Below, piece by piece: positions 47,901 to 59,275 of a stretch of 64,000 bases of DNA. The translations under genes and the position numbers were made by a program. Under the pieces are notes generated by a model. The model made no database searches, had not been told where the DNA came from, and saw nothing but the letters and a program-made list of their open reading frames with translations. This stretch comes from Cyclotella cryptica (lineage: Eukaryota > Bacillariophyta > Thalassiosirophyceae > Thalassiosirales > Thalassiosiraceae), in NCBI GenBank assembly GCA_013187285.1, contig JABMIG010000184.1, forward strand, positions 67,399 to 131,398. The letters are read 5' to 3'. Numbering within the stretch: the stretch's first letter is position 1; each line of letters starts with the position of its first letter.

Positions 47901-49376
47901 AGCACTTTCTCTTGCACTATGTGGTAATGACAAGCAATGTATATATTGTCAAATTTCCTAGCTAGTTAGGAGAAACTCACACAAAATGTCTTAGGCTACT
48001 CTAGCTTGGCTTTGCTGACTGTTGCAAAATGAGGCATATATTGCTACAGTCAGTTGTTGTTGAAATTCCAACTACTGACGATGCATGCTGTGCACAGTAT
48101 AAAATGTGTTTGGGACAAAACGTGGAAAATTTTTGTTCACTTGGTGAGTTGTTACAGGGTCTTCTGATTTTGAAGGAGATACAGTCAACCTCCATTTTAG
48201 CAAACACATACTATCTATCAGATGAATGACAGGGGGTATCTTTGGGGTTTTAATGTGACCCCCATATGCATTTCAACACTCCACAAGCATTAAGAGTGAA
48301 GATTACCATCAAACTAGAGTAGTGTGCACCAATACCAAACTCTCAAGTTTTTGTAAAGTAGTACTTAGGTAACTGTTGATTGGATTTGATGCATTACACA
48401 GAGAAGACATGTCAACAACAATGTCATTTACATTTCCTCTGCCCCCCAATAGCTGCAGCATTATCAACATCAATTGTTGTTTGATGATACTGTCATCATT
48501 ATCATTATGTTGTCTCAATGGTTACGTGTTGTCACAATGACTTTGTTGATCAAAATGTTAACCAATGAGATGGTTTCAAACACAAGAAGACTTTTTGTTT
48601 GACATCTTTGATGCTCAATTAGGTCCTTTGGTTTCATGATGCAGTATACGGGATGTGATAATGTAAGAACTTCTTTAAATGAGAAGCTTCCATTTCTCAA
48701 AAGATTGGCATTGAAAGAAGAGAACACCCACAAGAGGACTTGGAAATAGTGATACACATCACAATTTGGTCAAATCCTTCATTTTAGATGTAGGAAATTG
48801 GATTATCTCTTAAGCTTTATTTGTCTGCAATACTCAACTGATTTACCTTCAATGTTTTGTGACCAAATTGCCGAGGTCAACCAGGTGTGAGGGCCTCTTT
48901 TGGAAAAAAACTTTTTAAAAATAGTGAAAGATCAAGTTATGATGTGATGAAAGTATGGTCTTGATGCAATCACACAGGGTATAGATATAAGCTTATATTA
49001 GTTTCTTCAGCTTGAGAATCTTGTCATCAATTTGTCTCTTTCCCCCCATTTCAATAATCACACAAAAGAAATGCAAGGGATTGTTATTTAGTCTTTTTGT
49101 GGTTGAATTCTGATCTGAGAGAAAAAAAAGACAAACCAACACAAAACAACACTTTTGTGGTAGGGAGAGATCTCAAGACAACAGAATCCCAATACTAACA
49201 ACTCCATCAGCTCATTGGAACATATTGGCTTGCACTTTAGGTAGGAATGATTGCACAACTATTCAGTGGCCCAAAAGAACTCTTGTGAAGGAGGAAATAG
49301 CAACACAGTAGATTACTGGTGAATATTTCCGTGAAACATGACTCAGATCAATAAAAAATCTAACCATAATGTTGTA
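44940..49376. other. Gene-poor region right of the copia element
   Basis: No domain was recognised. A short charged helix frame at 45278-45508 and frames at 46159-46593 and 46620-46877 lack any signature. It contains the decayed duplicate of the acidic gene's 5' region, listed separately. Confidence 0.45.
45775..46160 (-). pseudogene. Decayed copy of the acidic gene's 5' region
   Basis: Colinear similarity to about 39120-39570. Shared blocks are ATTGTACTGTGCTTGGCT, GCCTTGTGTG then GTTTCTC, GATATTTACCTT and ACAAAATCTT. The coding part is only the first few dozen codons and no start-to-anchor frame survives. The copies are in the same orientation, on either side of the copia element. Confidence 0.7.
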
Positions 49377-49384
49377 GTGCAAAA

Positions 49385-49676
49385 CTAGGTTGCAAATTCC
49401 AATTTTGGTTACTGTCCAAAAAACACAGTAACCAGTAACTTATCAGAGTTACTGCAGTAATTACTGTAGATTCCGAACATATTACTGTAAATTTTGTCAA
49501 AGTGAGTCTTATTTTGTGATGTCACAGTGTCACAGTCCTTAAGTATTGAGCAAAGTACTTAAGTAAGTCTTTCTCAGTAATCTCGCGATCACAGTAATCA
49601 CGTTACTGTCAAAATTAGAAAATATTCCGGAGTAACGCGTAATTCCGCCGGAATTCCTCCGGAATTTGCAACCTAG
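49385..49676. mobile_element. hAT-like MITE (CTAGGTTGCAAATTCC ends)
   Basis: Perfect 16-bp inverted termini CTAGGTTGCAAATTCC bound 292 bp. Flanks GTGCAAAA and GTGCAAAG agree at seven of eight positions, giving the 8-bp target duplication typical of hAT. The interior repeats GTTACTG/CAGTAA words and encodes nothing. A truncated relative ends at 61803. Confidence 0.85.
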
Positions 49677-50324
49677 GTGCAAAGTCCTATCAATTTTTCA
49701 CCACCCATAGTGTGCACCTGGTATTTCTCGGATCAACCAAACAAGTTTTTGAAGCAGAAACTTTATTGACTAGGACCATAAGAGGAACTCTACTGGTGAT
49801 TTGAACCACATGATACTAAAATGACTGTATTTGAACCTGCCAATCTAGCAATCAAATCATCATGAGTCGGACAATGGTTGGATCTGAACCCATTAATGCA
49901 ATGTTGGAAGTCTTTGTGCTTCTCTCATTGAATATGAAAGAAGGAGTCGCGACTTCATGTTATGTCATTGGTCTTTTCTCATTTGATTTTTGAGAGGGTT
50001 GCTGGTGGTGGGTGCTCATGACATATTTTTCAGGTCACATTTGTTGTAGTGTTAAGAGATGTGGCCATCCCACAGCTATTTGGCTGTGATATGTGATATG
50101 GCAGGTTTGCCAGTAGCATATTGTGCTATGTTATTCTCAATAAAGTGCTCAAAGTAAACTAATGGATCATGGCTGAATGTGTCACCACCACAGGGCTAAA
50201 TTCTTGCTCTAATGTTCCCACCCTCTCAGTTGAATAAAGAGGATTGTGGGTACTGATTCCCACAATGTCCAGATATAATGGGGATCTGTTGGTGACTATG
50301 CTCGCTTCAGAGCCATACCACTCC

Positions 50325-50766
50325 TACCGTAATTACCGGTGTATAAGAACCACCGGTGTATAAGAACCACCACTGCAAAATGACCCATTTTGACGGACAT
50401 TTTCTGTTTCGGTCAATTTACACGCTCTGTTGCCTCTAAACATAGGTCATTTAGATTCTCCTAATCGGGAACAATACGCCCATGTGTTTACGTCCACATG
50501 GGTCCCATTATTCACTGAGTTACACTACTATGACCGAAAACTCACCACACATCACGCTCGCAACAAACACACACATCACACGGACGAGCAATGGCTGAAA
50601 GGGTACATAATGGCTACCTCCAAGTAAATAGGGTAATTTTTTCAGATACATTTTTTTTTTCATCGCGATAGGGAGACTAACTTCATTCGGTGTATAAGAA
50701 CCACTTATTGTATCTTTTGAAAATGACCGGACATTTTGTGGTTCTTATACACCGGTAATTACGGTA
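50325..50766. mobile_element. TA-flanked MITE related to the one at 22204
   Basis: The inverted termini of about 27 bp start CCGTAATTACCGGTGTATAA and TA is on both sides. The 438-bp interior has extra internal copies of GGTGTATAAGAACCAC. Its interior word AACAATACGCCCAT is found inverted in the 22204 MITE, so the two share ancestry in opposite orientation. Confidence 0.85.
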
Positions 50767-52440
50767 GCTTGTGGAGGTAAGTGGTTCCACTGCTGCTGAG
50801 GAGAGGAAAAACCTGCTATGAGGACCCATTCAAGAGCAAGTTGTTTGCTATACTCCTTTGTGTTGAGTACTCTGTCTGCCATGACATGTGGGGTTCACAG
50901 TGGAGATGCAGAAATGATCAGCATCTGATTTCACTGCCAACATCACATCCCTTCTCATCAGCAGTATAGTCAAGGATATGAGGAAGGCCCTTCCTGCCAG
51001 TGTTGGTAATATGAACAATTGCTGTTTGGGAGAGATTTCACTACAAAGCGTCTTTCCTAGACCTGGATCATGGTGAGCATTGTCAACGAGATATTTATTG
51101 GCCTTAATGGCAATGTGAGAAGTAGTGGTCAGGGTTGCTGGATCACAAAGATCTGAATGCTGTTGTGCTCTTTCACAGAGAATGAGCACATTAGGTGCGT
51201 CCATATACTTTAATGTAACATCCAATGGTGTGTTCAACAAGCAAGGTTAGCAACTATGTTTTTGATGGCTTTGTGTGAAGCGACGACAACACTCAAAATG
51301 CTGGATTCAGAACCTCTACTCTACAGACCATGACCTTAGTATGAAAGATTTGGTCTTGATTGAATCTGATATGTTGTAGTCCATGCATAAGTAGGTTTGG
51401 GTGTTCAAGGTGACATTGTGAACTCCATCTGCTGTGATCATCACTTTGTAGTCATATTATTGACCCACATTGCAGTCAATGATTGCTGTTGCACTGATTC
51501 TTCCTTGCTTATGGAATGCCCTGACTATATCAATATCAGGATTGGACTCACGAATGCGCATAATAAAGGCTCATCAATCAAAGCCATGCAATATGGTTAA
51601 ATAACTTCAAGAAGACATAACATCAACCAGTCGACAAAGAATGACTCTTAATGTTCAACCACATTATCATCTAGACAAAGCTTGAAAATGTTACATAGGG
51701 AGAAATTCATACATGGATGTGGTTCATCATGACATGGCAGAGTTTCTTTTTCATCTCTTTTAAATGGTGTAGGCGCAGCTGTTTCATACCACCTACAAAG
51801 AGTCCACTCTGAACACCACAAATGCAAAACCTAAGATCACAAAGTTCAGACGGAGTGGGAGTTGTGAATCAAAGACTTAAATATGAGTTATTATAATTTG
51901 TGAACCATGCTAATTCATTTACCACAAGGCTTCCCTATCATGTCATCACAATCATGACCCAGCCAAGATGAGAAGCTTTGTGAGAAACCAAGTTACACAA
52001 CCCAGAGGGATTCTGCATTCCCTATACATTTCACAGTGCAATGAAATCTGTTTGCGAGTAGTACTGTTCCTATCCAGCAACCTATCCAGCAAGGAGGTAA
52101 TACATCTGCTACCACATGAACTGCCAGACAAGGCAATGGGGAGAAAAAGGTGAAAAAGTGTGACAAAAACCCAATATATAAGTACTTTCTGTGTGCTTTA
52201 TTAGTTTCAGAGATTGTGGCATCAGTGCAAGATTTGACAATCATACAGCCAACTTATGGGATTGTTGTAGTTGTGGTCATGGTGGTGGTGGTGGCGGCGG
52301 CGGCAGTTGTGGTGACTGTGAAGGATGAACTTGGCACTGTATGTCAAAGCTTATGCTCATCATGTTATCACCAGAAAAAAAAAGTTCTAAAAGTTGCACA
52401 ACATACACTAACTCCAAAAAGGTTCCACTTCACTTTTTCC
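50767..52440. other. Gene-free region
   Basis: No recognisable gene. A GGT/GGC microsatellite lies at 52278-52302. The rest is AT-rich without visible structure. Confidence 0.45.
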
Positions 52441-52890
52441 TCTCTCTGTCAGTCTCTCTAGAGAAACTCATCGTTTATCTCCAACCCCTGATGCATAATT
52501 GAAAATAACCATAATGTGCGACAAAGCATTGTCTACCATGTATTATGAGTCATGATTATTTGAGAAAGGACAGCAAATACAAGTTTCCATAATGAAGCCA
52601 TACCCATCCTCCAAATCAATCTAGTCACTTCATCATCTTATTATGCCTATCCAAAATCTCCTTTGTAATCCCCAACCCACGATGCAACATTGAAGATCAC
52701 CATATTGCATGACGAAGCATTGCGTCTTTTGTGTATTATGAATCATTCATGATATATCAAATAGCAGTAAATACAAGTTTCCATAGTAAAGCCACAAACC
52801 AACCTCCAAAACTTCCAATCACTTCATCCTCAACTTGTGCCTCTCCAAAATCTCCTCCGTAATTTCCAACCCCCAATGCAACAAAGTCTG
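52441..52890 (-). repeat. Tandem repeat of a gene's C-terminal coding end and 3' flank
   Basis: The word CCAACCC-NN-ATGCA recurs at about 52480, 52672 and 52867, giving units of about 193 bp. The last unit is the true 3' end of the conserved gene starting at 54228. On the minus strand the middle unit still reads LGITKEILDRHNKMMK and stop, close to the gene's own LEITEEILERHKLRMK and stop. The farthest unit is decayed (LEINDEFL). Confidence 0.75.
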
Positions 52891-54228
52891 TCTCACCACC
52901 GGACTCACGCCCCCACCCCTCTCCAACCCACCCGCCGCAACAATCTTATTACACAATTGACTACGAAACCGTCCCCTCTCTCCCGCCACACCCCTCCACC
53001 GTCCAATTTGTCGTACATCATCACTACATCTCCTTCCGGAATAAAATCGACAATACCATTGAAACCATCCGTAGGGATCGGACGAGGATATCCATCCCGA
53101 ACTTTCCCACATACCCAACGACCCTCCGCATTTCACCTTGTATTTATTCAGCGTCACATTGTAGGTGGACGAAGATAGCATGCGAGGGGGGAGTCCCTCA
53201 ATCCATTCCCGTGGAACGGTATCTTCCAACACTTGTGCGGAGGTATATCGACGATTGGTGACGCTGGAGAAAATGGGACGAAAGTACGTCCCCCCAAAGG
53301 ATCCGGCACGGAGTATTTCTTCGGGAGTACGATTGGGATGAAAGTCTTGGAGGGCTTGTTGTAATGCCTCCGCCGAGGAGGAGTCGGTGTGTGTTCCTGC
53401 CGTGAAGGTTAATTCTCCTGCCTTGTTTCGTCGGGGTGGAGTGAGGACGCGTTGTGTTTCGATTTGTACGAGTTGAGGTGGAAGTACGGGTGGATCTTTG
53501 TAGAGTTCCTTCTTTTGACGGATCAATCGTTCTCGATAGGTTGCCACGGTGGGTGGAAGACCCTCGGTCGATGTGACTTCTTTCTTGGTGTGGTGTTGGT
53601 TGCGGCGTGCTGCGGCGGCTGCCTCCGCATCGGCCGCTCGTTTGTACGTGGAAATCAACCGTTCGGAAAGGGCAATGGCATCGTCCCATTTGGATTCGTT
53701 CGATCCACGTTTGTGTCGTTTGCATGTTTTGATTGTCTTGGTGAGGATCTTGCCGATTTTGGTCGATTCGAGTAGGGCAATGGTCATGTGGCATTCCTCC
53801 TTGTTGTCGTCGTTGCCTGGATGGTTGTTGCTGCTCGGGAGGGTGTCCCTTTCGAGAGCGGAAAGAATATCGAGGACGTCGTCGACGGTGGGAATGGTGG
53901 CATCAATGACTCGTGAGACGAGGGATGCCGCGTGCTGTGCGATGTTCTTTTCGTGTGCACTGGAGAGTTGTTGTGTTGTTTCTGTTGTTGTTGTTGATGC
54001 TGTTGCGTCGGTCGACATGATGGATGATTCTGGTTTCGATTTCGCCTGCAGTACTGCTAGTTGATTGTCGAAAGGAGGACGATGAGTTTTGTTTCCGAGG
54101 CAGAGGGAACTGCGTGGAGGTTGATTTGAAAGGAGGAAAGCGGCAATAGCTAGAGATGTTAGATGGAGCATTGGCGAAGCCTGGGAAGATGATGTGCTGG
54201 ATGTTGTGCTCGCTGTATGCAATCTCAT
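52819..54228 (-). CDS. Conserved uncharacterised protein with GWFQWYCRFY motif
   Basis: 469 residues, single exon, from the first ATG. The N-terminus has a possible signal (LHLTSLAIAAFLLSNQ), followed by a Ser/Thr-rich linker and a helical region of about 130 residues. The C-terminal half is strongly conserved in type: GGTYFRPIFS, NKYKVKCGGSLGMWESSGW, DPYGWFQWYCRFYSGRRC, DDVRQIGRW and SPVVRQTLLHWG. I recall this block in uncharacterised algal, plant and fungal proteins, with no biochemical function known to me. Trp, Tyr and Arg dominate the motif, so a binding or structural role is as likely as catalysis. A signal start suggests organelle or secretory location. It is divergent from the REXO4-like gene, with 708 bp between. 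Confidence 0.8.
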   Translation of the reverse strand: MRLHTASTTSSTSSSQASPMLHLTSLAIAAFLLSNQPPRSSLCLGNKTHRPPFDNQLAVLQAKSKPESSIMSTDATASTTTTETTQQLSSAHEKNIAQHAASLVSRVIDATIPTVDDVLDILSALERDTLPSSNNHPGNDDNKEECHMTIALLESTKIGKILTKTIKTCKRHKRGSNESKWDDAIALSERLISTYKRAADAEAAAAARRNQHHTKKEVTSTEGLPPTVATYRERLIRQKKELYKDPPVLPPQLVQIETQRVLTPPRRNKAGELTFTAGTHTDSSSAEALQQALQDFHPNRTPEEILRAGSFGGTYFRPIFSSVTNRRYTSAQVLEDTVPREWIEGLPPRMLSSSTYNVTLNKYKVKCGGSLGMWESSGWISSSDPYGWFQWYCRFYSGRRCSDDVRQIGRWRGVAGERGRFRSQLCNKIVAAGGLERGGGVSPVVRQTLLHWGLEITEEILERHKLRMK

Positions 54229-54936
54229 GGCTGAGTGTGTGCTGTGGTTTACGCGTCACGCAATGGCATGCGTCGGAGTGATGCAGAGAGCTCAGAGAGC
54301 ATAACATGGGAGAACGAAAAAATGAGTCAGTTCTTTGAAGTTTTGGCGGGAAGATATTATGATGACGTAACCATGACGCAAGCCTATGCCAAATGACGTA
54401 ATTGATACATTTCGAACAACGCTCGAACAACGGTTGGGCGTCGGCGAACAGAACTACCAATGAGAACCGAAGTTCCAACGCAGAAGGCAGCTCAGTCTCA
54501 TCCCCTTTGTCGCTCATACACATGATTTTAGTGTGAAAATGATGTTCACATAAAGCAGACCTGACCTTTTGACAGAAGGCACGGCAGATGACACGCAGAC
54601 TGCCAATTTTCTGACTCATATCCATCAACATCGGCATTTTTTCGCAGAACACACCTGACAACCAACACCACGACCACGGCACGGCGCGGTGGCACCAAGG
54701 GAAAAAAACACGTGATGTTTTTCAATAAGACATGGCAATGATTATTATCTTTGACAACGCAGCAATTCATGTCTCATTTCCCCTAAACATCATTGGCGTG
54801 CTCATCTTCTCTCTATCTCCACCTCTGTCAATCGTCCATAACTCCAATTTGCTTTCAGCTTTAGTCTCTCGACACTCTTACTGATCTCAGCTTATCATCG
54901 TTATAACATTGTTCTTCTAGATCATCAAATCACATC
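54229..54936. promoter_or_regulatory. Intergenic region between divergent genes
   Basis: No gene; the 259-codon minus frame across it is a shadow. Two TGACGTAA/TGACGTCA-like elements (GATGACGTAACC at about 54361 and AATGACGTAAT at about 54392) could be bZIP-type sites. This is an inference from motif shape only. Confidence 0.4.
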
Positions 54937-55974
54937 ATGTGTCAACCCCAATCAACATCAACGTCAACCATCACCCTCCCGAAAATTATGCCACCAGCAC
55001 CGGCCATACCGGCCAAAACGAACACCAAGTCCCGAAGAAACCCCAAGCAGCCAAAAAACCAAAGAAGAAAACGTCGCCCCGCCACTGTCCACGAACCCCA
55101 TGACGAATCCAGCAATGCCACGACCTGCACGCTCTCCACCGTCCCCTCCGACTCCTCACTCGACAGTTCCTTCGACAACCACAGCCTCGACTACACACAC
55201 TCTCCCCAACGTTGCAACACTCGTCGTCGTCGTTCGCGTAAAGCCGTCAACACTCCCAACAAAACCAACAACACCAAAAAGAGCAACAATAACAAAAAGT
55301 CCACAAACACAAACAACACACCGAAACAAGTCCAAATCACCGAACTCACCCCCGAACAAAAATCGCACTACATCGCCCTCGACGCCGAAATGGTAGGCAT
55401 CATTGACAAATACGGTCGTCAACATTCCGCCCTGGCACGCATTACCCTCGTCGATTGGAACGGCGAACCACTCTTCGATTCCTACGTACGCGTCACACAA
55501 CCCATCGTAGACTACCGAACCTTCGTTTCCGGTATTACCCCGCAACATTTGACGGAGGAACATTCCGCCCTCCCCCTGTTGGAAGTACGACGTATCGTGG
55601 GGGAAATGATTCACGAGAGGGTGGTGGTGGGACATGGACTCAAGAATGATTTCAAGGCGTTGGGACTGTCACATCCTTGGTATCTTACGAGAGATTCGGC
55701 CAAGTATCTCCCGTTTATGAAGGCTCCGTCGCACGATGCGTCGCTGCATCATCCTCAGGAGTATACGGCGAAAAAACTCAAGACGTTGGCATTGGATAAG
55801 TTGGGGATGAGGATACAGAGGGAGGGGATGGCGCATGATCCTGTGGAGGATGCGGTGGCGGCGATGGAATTGTATAAGAAGCATAGGGAGAAGTGGGAGA
55901 GGGCCGTGGAGTGGAAGATGGAGAAGAGTCGGGAGATGGAGGAGATGATGAATGAGAGGGGGTTGGAGGTGTGA
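54937..55974 (+). CDS. REXO4: REXO4/ISG20-type DEDDh 3'-5' exonuclease
   Basis: 345 residues, single exon. The first 130 residues are Lys/Asn/Thr-rich and disordered, and probably carry nuclear or nucleolar signals (RRNPKQPKNQRRKRR; RRRRSRKAVN). The exonuclease core follows with the DEDDh residues: Exo I in YIALDAEMVG (D and E near residue 149), Exo II in VVGHGLKNDFKAL (D near 238), and Exo III in HDPVEDAVAAM (H near 299, D near 304). SGITPQHL and the RDSAKYLPF block are also typical of REXO4. The known role is 3'-5' RNA exonuclease in ribosomal RNA processing. A partial, broken copy lies at 60202-60466. Confidence 0.9.
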   Translation: MCQPQSTSTSTITLPKIMPPAPAIPAKTNTKSRRNPKQPKNQRRKRRPATVHEPHDESSNATTCTLSTVPSDSSLDSSFDNHSLDYTHSPQRCNTRRRRSRKAVNTPNKTNNTKKSNNNKKSTNTNNTPKQVQITELTPEQKSHYIALDAEMVGIIDKYGRQHSALARITLVDWNGEPLFDSYVRVTQPIVDYRTFVSGITPQHLTEEHSALPLLEVRRIVGEMIHERVVVGHGLKNDFKALGLSHPWYLTRDSAKYLPFMKAPSHDASLHHPQEYTAKKLKTLALDKLGMRIQREGMAHDPVEDAVAAMELYKKHREKWERAVEWKMEKSREMEEMMNERGLEV

Positions 55975-56852
55975 TGTGGAGGAGAGAGAGAGAGAGAGTG
56001 AATGGATTCTTGGATAAAATTCTTTTTATTTTTTTTATAGTACGGAAAAAGACGTTTTACATAACATGTTGGAGTGGGCCGAGAAAGATCAACCAAATAA
56101 TTCATAATGCTTGATAAGCGGTCCATTATTGTGGCTTTACTGTTTTATGTCTGATGTCTATAGCACAACTATTATTATTTTTGTCACTCACTTCAAGCAT
56201 TACTGCGGTCTGTCGCATCCTCTCAATCTGCACTCAGGCACACAAAGAAAATACCACGTGGGTAAACAAACCTGAAAACTGATTAGCAAAAGGGAAATAT
56301 ACAAAGGGATGCAACGGGAAGAGAGTATGGTAATTATCTGCCGCGACCATGTCTAATCGATCGGAACCTTCCATTTGGTAGAGTTCCAACATTCTCCGAG
56401 TACAACCCATTTTTTTAGTGAAACCTATTATTTTATCTTACGTTTCGTGGTGTGGTATTTTTCAGGTATTTTTCGTCTCATTGAAATGAGACCTAATGAG
56501 ACGACGGTAGCAGCCAAAAAATATACCTACGCTACTGACTACCAGAGAACATGCTGTAAATTTGAAGTTGTCGGCATGGCACAAAACAAACGATGATTTC
56601 TTGAGAATGGCAAAAGGAATTCCGCAAGATGCTATGATAGATATTAATCAACACACCGAACATAACTATATTATCCATTATGATACACGACACAGCACAG
56701 CACCTGCCATAGGGTAAACTGCGCACTCATCGTATGTTGAGCACTTGCAGAATCAACAACAGTCCCCTTTTCGGTCAGTGCTAACACACCATATATTATA
56801 TGAGTCCCAATCGATAGATACATCTTTCCCAACCTCCACCGCCGCATACTCT
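55975..56852. other. Intergenic region between REXO4-like and GRDP genes
   Basis: A GA dinucleotide run at about 55981-55999 follows the REXO4-like stop. The remainder is AT-rich with no gene seen. It contains the 3' regions of both flanking genes. Confidence 0.45.
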
Positions 56853-58760
56853 TCATCCGCCTCCTCCGCCTCCTCCGCACCCACCGCACCCACCACACCC
56901 ACCTCCTCCGCAACCACCACACCCACCTCCTCCGCAACCACCACACCCACCGCAACCACCACACCCACCGCACCCGCTGCATTCAACACATTCGCCTGCA
57001 ATATCACCAATGTAGAAGTCACACATCATGAATCCTCGAGAGTGGTCATTGCGAGCTGCAACCTCACTCTGTTGTTGTCTCACTCTAGACTTCTCTGAAA
57101 GACTTAGCTTTTTGCTGGCAAGATCATATGCAGCTCTTCGACATGCATTGTGTAAGGTGGCCAAAACCAACACTGTCATAAGCATTGGGATTGTTGATGA
57201 TTCACTTGTCTTCAATTCAATGGATCCTGTTTAAAAATTAAACTTCAAGATACACTGATGATCATTGGACAATACGAAAATAGGGTGTGGACATTCTTTT
57301 CCGCCATTACCAATGCTCGACATCTTGATGAATCCATTGAAATCACCTTTCAAAGTAGCTCCTCTAAGTGGAATGTACTTACAAGAGAAGACACCTGCCT
57401 TTCCTCGTTTCCCTCTAATGCCACGTCGCTGGGCCTCCCGATCACCGGGCACACCCGGAACTCCAATACGCATTCCCTTCCATTCTGCCTTCACCAAAGC
57501 CCAATCTTCACCATCATAAGATATAATGAAACACTGCTCTTTCCTTTCACCAGGTGTTTTCACCAGTTCTCCTTTCATGTCCCTCCGTGCAATGCATACA
57601 ACTTGGTTATCGAAGCAAAGTTCAATTCTACTTGAATTGTCTGTAGAACAAGTATAGGAAGTCATGGAGGGTAGTATGTTAAGCTGTGCTACAGTGCTGT
57701 TTTCATCAGCATCATCAATCAAAGAATATTGAGCTTGTCTGCTTATTGTTCCTTTGGATGTCTGTCTCAAAGAGGATGGAAGCAATGAAGGAGGGTCACC
57801 ACGCCACATGCAGCCATCCAATGCATAAGGTGTATTATTGAATTTTTGACTCCATAACGATTGAGTTAATTCATAAGAAGTTTGCAACTTGGATCCACTT
57901 GATCTGTCCACTACTGTATCATCATGTGGCAAAAGTTTACCAAGAATCTTCTTTGTATCCTCTTGATATCGATCAGGTAGAGCCATGTGAGTATGCCAGA
58001 TAATATCGATATCATATGTTGGAACCAGAAACACCTGAGGATTCTCTTTCTTCAGAGTCAAGAATGCAATATAGCGCTGTAGTGCCCTCCGTAAAAATGA
58101 ACAATTGTCGTAATGCGACAACGATACTTGGTAGGAAAAACTGTCCCTTTGGCGGAGACATGATTCAATCAACGGCTCATCTTTGAGAAGCACTCCCATC
58201 GAGGAAAGATCCGTAAAAAACTCGAGTTGATCGTAAGCTTTAAGATCTGTTTCCTTTTCATCTCTGATCTTTCCGACAATCTCGTATGGGATTCCAGGGT
58301 ACATTTTTTGCCATATAGATCTTGTTTTCAAATACTGTTTTACAGAAGGATAAAGGCTTCCAATGTACATCTTGCTTTTATTTTCCCCTTGAGGCCGATA
58401 CAAAAGTTTTCCAAATTTTGTCTGGCAAGTCTCGCTATATGCCACTGGATCCAACATGTGAACATACCACAGCCATGCGCAATCAAGAGGAGGTGCAAGC
58501 GTCTCATTTCTTGATTGATGCTGACAGACCAGAGGTAACCAATATGTCATGTAGCGTTCAAGACACGGAGCATAAATACCATCTACGCCGAGACCCAAAA
58601 CGAGACACTGCCGTACACGCAACAGTAATGACCGTGTTTCCCTTGCCAGCACTGCAAGATTTTTAAGGGAAGGATAGTCATCTAGATCTGGATAAGGATG
58701 ACTTTGTAAATGAAAATACACAAGGCTGCTCTCGACTTGCTTGCTGGCACAGTTGCCCAT
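56853..58760 (-). CDS. GRDP-like (DUF1399) protein with Cys-Gly tail and N-myristoylation start
   Basis: Start ATG 58760 gives MGNCASKQ, a textbook N-myristoylation site with Cys4 as a possible palmitoylation site. Exon 1 runs to 57311; an 84-bp GT/AG intron (57310-57227) leads in frame to a last exon ending 56853, about 607 residues in all. The DUF1399/GRDP domain occupies about residues 10-290 (YMTYWLPLVCQH; APPLDCAWLWYVHMLDP; VPTYDIDIIWHTHMALPDRY). A middle region of beta type follows (CIARRDMKGELVKTPGERK). After the splice come a hydrophobic stretch (IPMLMTVLVLATLHNAC) and a tail of CGGCGGC repeats, as in many plant and protist GRDPs. A second in-frame donor at about 57346 is possible. 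Plant GRDPs act in stress and auxin responses; the role here is unknown. Confidence 0.82.
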
Positions 58761-58873
58761 CGTGGATCTGATTTTCCCTGACTTTTTGACAGATGATGCC
58801 AGTGACAAGCATTTTGTGAGCTCACTTTTGTCGGGACAGACTGATGATGGAACTTGTTATTATATTATGATGC

Positions 58874-59266
58874 AGGAGGGGTGGCATCCTAGTTAGGTCT
58901 ACTAGCTTTGACCTGGTTCACTAAACTAGTCTGCCAGTAAGACTTGCTACTGAACCTGGTTCATTTGCTTGTCTGCCAGCACTAGTTGAGAACTGAACCT
59001 GGTTCAGTACTTCTGGCGAAAATAACCGAATGTTAGTAGGAATCAATAGCTTTTTCTGGAAATTGTAAAAATCTGACTGACGTCACTTTTAGGCCAAATG
59101 ACGCCAGTGTTGCCATCTGCCAGCAATAATACTGAAAACGTAGACACTGAACCAGGTCCAGATTTTGTGTTCCTTTGCTAGGGAAAGCTAGTCGCCAGCT
59201 GCCAGGAGATTTTCGTCCAACTGATCTAGGTCCAGTACTTCTGGCGAGGGTCATGCCACCCCTCCT
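58874..59266. mobile_element. MULE-like MITE with 9-bp target duplication
   Basis: Perfect 14-bp inverted ends AGGAGGGGTGGCAT bound 393 bp, with TTATGATGC duplicated exactly on both sides (58865-58873 and 59267-59275). A 9-bp duplication points to the Mutator superfamily. The interior has repeated AACCTGGTTCA and CAGTACTTCTGGCGA words in direct and inverted order and encodes nothing. It lies 114 bp upstream of the GRDP start codon. Confidence 0.88.
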
Positions 59267-59275
59267 TTATGATGC

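Noticed and set aside
53198-53794. 198-codon minus-strand frame, and the plus-strand frames at 53452-54064
   Set aside because: They are other-frame shadows of the conserved gene at 52819-54228; composition is dominated by the codon pattern of that gene.
53903-54682. 259-codon minus-strand frame between divergent genes
   Set aside because: It overlaps the start of the conserved gene in another frame and shows no domain.
56671-57098. Val/Ala, Trp/Arg and Thr/Pro-rich frames over the GGT/GCC tract on both strands
   Set aside because: They are alternative readings of the Cys-Gly tail of the GRDP gene.
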